From contig DAINSQ010000223.1 of the NCBI GenBank assembly GCA_036741235.1, positions 1 to 6,331 of the forward strand: a DNA stretch of 6,331 nucleotides, given 5' to 3'. This DNA comes from JABWBR01 sp036741235. GTDB taxonomy: Bacteria > Bacteroidota > Bacteroidia > Chitinophagales > Saprospiraceae. Position 1 is the stretch's first letter. The number at the start of each line of letters is the position of its first letter. Below the pieces are notes generated by a model, which had not been told where the DNA came from, searched no databases, and was given only the letters and a program-made list of their open reading frames with translations. Both the position numbers and the translations under genes were made by a program. This document shows, piece after piece, positions 3,497 through 6,331 of the stretch.

Positions 3497-6139
3497 ATGA
3501 ACAATCTCCGTATACGCAAAATTTGGACGTTAGCATTACTGATATTGACCCTGGCCCTCGGCGCCTGGCACTATTTTTTTCGGCTGCCGTTTGTGCCTGT
3601 TCACCCCCTGGAAGCGCTCTCCGTCAACGCCCCGCTGAGCGTGGTTGCGCCCCGCTGGGATTTCAAAACAATCCGCACCGATACCGCCGCCAATGATTGG
3701 ACCCTCAAGCTTTGGGCCGCTTTCCCCTCAATATTGGAGGATATGCGCCATATCGACCGGTTTCTGAGCGGCAACGGCTTTCCACAGTACCCGCTGCCTG
3801 TTACGTGGGCGCTCCAGAACCCCTCCCGGCAGTCGCCCGACGTATTGGCTATCGTCAACCTGCGCAGCACGGGATTCTCTTCGGGGCAGCTTTTGCAAAA
3901 AGTCAACTACAACGAGGCCGGCTATCGCGGCCATACGCTATACACAGTGCGCACCGGCGGCCCCGAACGGCTTACGCTGGCCATGTACCGCAACCTGTTG
4001 CTCATCTCCCCGCAGCCCATCATGGTAGAAGAAGCCATCGGGCAATTATCGCGGCGCTACAGCCACGTCTTTCGCGACGGCGATTTTCGGCGGGTATACC
4101 GCAAGGGCGACAACAAGGCGCCCTACACCTTGCTGCTGCATACCGATTACCTTGACGATGAAATGGCCGGCTGGCTCAACAACGCCGCCGTGGCCGATGC
4201 CGGTCGCCTCAAAGACCGGATCAGTTGGGCCCGCATAGACTTGCGCCCCGACGGCGACGCCTGGGTCGTCAGCGGCAAGGCCGCGCCCCGCCACGGCGCC
4301 CTGCTGCCCGGCAACTACGTAGAAGCCGCCCCTATGCCCAGCTCGCTGCTCAACGTGCTGCCCGGCAACACCGCCGCCTTCAACAGGGTGTCTATTCGTC
4401 ATTTTCCCTCGTTCAGCCGCAGCCAGGGCAACGAGCGACTACTGAAATACGTAGCCCCCTGGGCCGGCTCCGAAACAGCCCTGGTCGTCACCGAACCCAT
4501 CAAAGGCAATGTCGACGCCCACCGCTTTCTCGTACTCTCCTGCAAAGACCAGTCCCTGGCCGAACAACTACTCGCCGACCTCCTCAAAACCGGGGGCGAA
4601 CTGGGTAGCTACGAATACCAGACCTTCACCATCCGCCGGCTGCTCGACGAACACCTGCTCGACGCCTGGTGCACCGGCCAACCCGGCTGCCTGCGCAATC
4701 CCTGGGTGCTCAACCTGGGCGACTACGTCGTCTTCGCCGCCGACCGCGCCGCCCTTGAAGTGTGGATCGACCTTAACCTGGTAGGCAACACCCTGGCCCG
4801 CAAAGAAGACTTCCTGCAACTCCATGCCCGCCACCTCAAAGCCGCCGCCGCCCACAGCTACCTCAACGGCTTCCACCTGCTGCCCCTGGCTCGCTCCTAC
4901 GCCTCCACGGAAGCGCTGGCCGCGCTGGCCCCGGCTTTTGGGCAAGTGGAAGTAACCCTCGACCCCGCAGGCGGCGTCATTGCCATCAAAGGGCGCTGGC
5001 AACCCGGCGGCAATACCCCGGCTGTCGCCGACAACAGCGCCATAGCCTGGAAAACCCTGCTCGACACCGAAGCCCACGGCGCCCCCGCCGTATTGGCGCT
5101 GCCCAACGGATATGCCATTGCCGTACAAGACACCGCCCGCCAGCTCTACCTCTTCAGCGCCGACGGCGTATTGCAATGGAAACGCACCCTCGACGGACTG
5201 CTTCGCTCGCCGGTATATGCCCTCACCCCCGGCAATGCCGCCACTCCGCTGCTCCTTTTCAACACCGCCGACAACATCTACCTCACCGACCTGCGCGGCG
5301 AGCCCGTCAACAACTTCCCCATACACCTGCAGTCGCCCGCTGCCAATGGACTTCTGCCCGTCGACTTCGACAATACCCGCGACTACAACTTCTTCCTGGC
5401 CTGCGCCAACGGCAACCTCTACGGCTATAACCTCGCCGGCCGCCCCCTCGACGGCTGGAACCCCCTCATGGGCGTCGGCCCCGCCCGCCACGACATGCTG
5501 CACCTCCAAACCGCCAGCAAAGACTACCTCGCCCTGCTCAACGACGGCGGCGAGCTGCACGTATGGCGCAAAGACGCCGGCTACCGCTTCGCCCCTATCA
5601 AATGGCAGGGCGACTTCCCCTCGCCCCTCTATTGCCAAAACCTGCCCGACAGCTCTAAACTATCGGTCTACAACCGCTTTGTAGCCGTCACCGCCGCGGG
5701 CAGCGCCCAGGTCGTCAACCTCGAAGGACAGCAATTCCGGCTAAGCCTGGCGCCTCCCGGCGTCAACAACGCGCGATTCGCCTTCGGCGACGTCACCGGC
5801 GATGCCCGCTTCGACTACGTCAGCCTCTACGACACCACCCTGGCCGTTTATGCCTACGAAGGCAGCCAATTTAGGCGGATAGCCCGCTACGGCCTCGGCT
5901 GGTCGCCCGACGGCGTCTTCATCACCAACCTTCCCGGCGAAGAAAAATCCGCCATCGGCCTGTGGAGCGCCTCCCGCCGCCGTATCGAACTACGCTACGC
6001 CGACGGCCGCCTTTACCCCGGCTTCCCGCTGGCGGGGACTACGGCGTTTACGGTTGTAGATCTCTTTGGCACACGCCAGCGCCTGCTAATAGTGGCCAAT
6101 GGAGATAGTGTGTATGCCTATAGGGTGGGGGGTAGGTGA
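3497..6139 (+). CDS. Unrecognised membrane-anchored 880-residue protein with C-terminal beta-propeller-like repeats
   Basis: I do not recognise a characterised family. An uncleaved N-terminal membrane anchor is likely: basic residues 1-8 (MNNLRIRK) followed by a hydrophobic helix at 9-25, with no clear cleavage site, so the rest should be periplasmic. Residues ~35-505 form a mixed alpha/beta region with an LxxxxxNAPLSVVAP opening (41-52), loosely like DUF3352-type Bacteroidota proteins; a CTGQPGC pair (C392, C398) may be a disulfide. From ~515 to 880 there are about eight repeats with strand-turn-strand cores such as LYLFSADG, IYLTDLRG, LYGYNLAG, AQVVNLEG, VYAYEG and LRYADG. Their end glycines at 557, 601, 648, 695, 744, 789, 837 and 878 are 41-49 residues apart. 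One repeat contains an FG-GAP-like GDVTGDARFDYVSLYD (764-779). This is the layout of a PQQ/FG-GAP-like propeller, probably a scaffold or ligand-binding platform. The last repeat is short, as if closed by the strand near 516-535. ATG 3497 follows an A-rich leader. Codons are strongly C-ending, especially after ~4100. Confidence 0.8.
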   Translation: MNNLRIRKIWTLALLILTLALGAWHYFFRLPFVPVHPLEALSVNAPLSVVAPRWDFKTIRTDTAANDWTLKLWAAFPSILEDMRHIDRFLSGNGFPQYPLPVTWALQNPSRQSPDVLAIVNLRSTGFSSGQLLQKVNYNEAGYRGHTLYTVRTGGPERLTLAMYRNLLLISPQPIMVEEAIGQLSRRYSHVFRDGDFRRVYRKGDNKAPYTLLLHTDYLDDEMAGWLNNAAVADAGRLKDRISWARIDLRPDGDAWVVSGKAAPRHGALLPGNYVEAAPMPSSLLNVLPGNTAAFNRVSIRHFPSFSRSQGNERLLKYVAPWAGSETALVVTEPIKGNVDAHRFLVLSCKDQSLAEQLLADLLKTGGELGSYEYQTFTIRRLLDEHLLDAWCTGQPGCLRNPWVLNLGDYVVFAADRAALEVWIDLNLVGNTLARKEDFLQLHARHLKAAAAHSYLNGFHLLPLARSYASTEALAALAPAFGQVEVTLDPAGGVIAIKGRWQPGGNTPAVADNSAIAWKTLLDTEAHGAPAVLALPNGYAIAVQDTARQLYLFSADGVLQWKRTLDGLLRSPVYALTPGNAATPLLLFNTADNIYLTDLRGEPVNNFPIHLQSPAANGLLPVDFDNTRDYNFFLACANGNLYGYNLAGRPLDGWNPLMGVGPARHDMLHLQTASKDYLALLNDGGELHVWRKDAGYRFAPIKWQGDFPSPLYCQNLPDSSKLSVYNRFVAVTAAGSAQVVNLEGQQFRLSLAPPGVNNARFAFGDVTGDARFDYVSLYDTTLAVYAYEGSQFRRIARYGLGWSPDGVFITNLPGEEKSAIGLWSASRRRIELRYADGRLYPGFPLAGTTAFTVVDLFGTRQRLLIVANGDSVYAYRVGGR

Positions 6140-6331
6140 GTTCCTCCGGGACGCTTGCGCGCAGTACGCTACTGGGCACAAATTGGCGGGATGCTGAGTT
6201 ATGGGATAAAAGGGCATGCAGCTTGATAGGCAGGGGCTAACGGTACCGGCTGCTTTAGCTGCCGGATGCCTGGTTGTTTGAATCGTGGATTCCGCGAAAA
6301 GGAGCGCCTGGGGATCATTTTTAATCAGGAT
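6140..6331. other. Gene-free 3' flank with short palindromes
   Basis: No plus-strand reading frame of useful length is present. Visible structures are CAGTA-CGC-TACTG (6162-6174), a stem-loop CCGGC..GC-TTTA-GC..GCCGG (6246-6265, with one T/T mismatch) and GAATC-GTG-GATTC (6280-6292). None is followed by a T-run, so no terminator for the large gene is assigned. The segment from 6147 carries CGGGAC...CAGTACGC, recalling CGGGAC...CAGTCGC in the element at 2599-2640. Confidence 0.5.

Noticed and set aside
4568..5638. A 356-codon open frame on the minus strand within the large gene
   Set aside because: It lies wholly antisense to a coherent 880-residue frame and encodes a monotonous Gly/Val/Ala/Glu-rich product. 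It is explained by the strong C-ending codon bias of the plus-strand gene, which removes stops from the complementary frame.
6246..6265. Stem-loop as an intrinsic terminator for the large gene
   Set aside because: The stem has a T/T mismatch after five pairs, lies over 100 bases past the stop and is not followed by a T-run.
6086..6331. Minus-strand frame open for 82 codons from the right edge of the window
   Set aside because: No start is visible, the product has no recognisable motif, and it would overlap the end of the large plus-strand gene. A partial gene entering from the right cannot be fully excluded without more sequence.

Overview
The window looks like chromosomal DNA from a member of the Bacteroidota, plausibly of the Saprospiria/Lewinella type. 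The evidence is the set of protein families, the absence of strong Shine-Dalgarno sequences (starts follow A-rich leaders such as AAAAT-ATG), and several matches to the Bacteroidota promoter pattern TTTG...TAnnTTTG. The phylum call is an inference from these signs; the finer placement is a guess.

Layout, left to right. A VIT1/CCC1-type metal transporter (24-710, +) has a GTG start inside a short 7-base tandem repeat. Next is a 369-residue P-loop protein (789-1898, +), built like the N-terminal BioD-like plus DRTGG half of long phosphotransacetylases but without the catalytic acetyltransferase domain. The next gap holds two candidate promoters and a probable 51-residue Cys/Lys-rich microprotein (1963-2118, +). 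It runs into a Rid/YjgF-family protein (2139-2543, +) that lacks the arginine needed by classic RidA imine deaminases. An intergenic repeat island (2535-2654) follows: an 8-base tandem array folding into a 24-bp hairpin, interrupted by a 42-base GC-rich element.

After the island comes a small CPMC-containing membrane protein (2681-2944, +), convergent with and overlapping by 34 bases a DUF423 membrane protein (2911-3405, -). That protein's C-terminal tail is encoded by a 6-base microsatellite. Divergent from it is a large unrecognised membrane-anchored protein of 880 residues (3497-6139, +), whose last ~360 residues form about eight regular repeats of roughly 46 residues that look like a beta-propeller. 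The final 192 bases hold no gene I can support.

The genes do not form one recognisable pathway. The common theme is envelope and housekeeping functions: metal transport, small membrane proteins and a large anchored propeller. I see no mobile element, defence system, CRISPR array, tRNA or rRNA. The most interesting parts are the microprotein, the arginine-less Rid protein, the repeat island and the orphan propeller protein.
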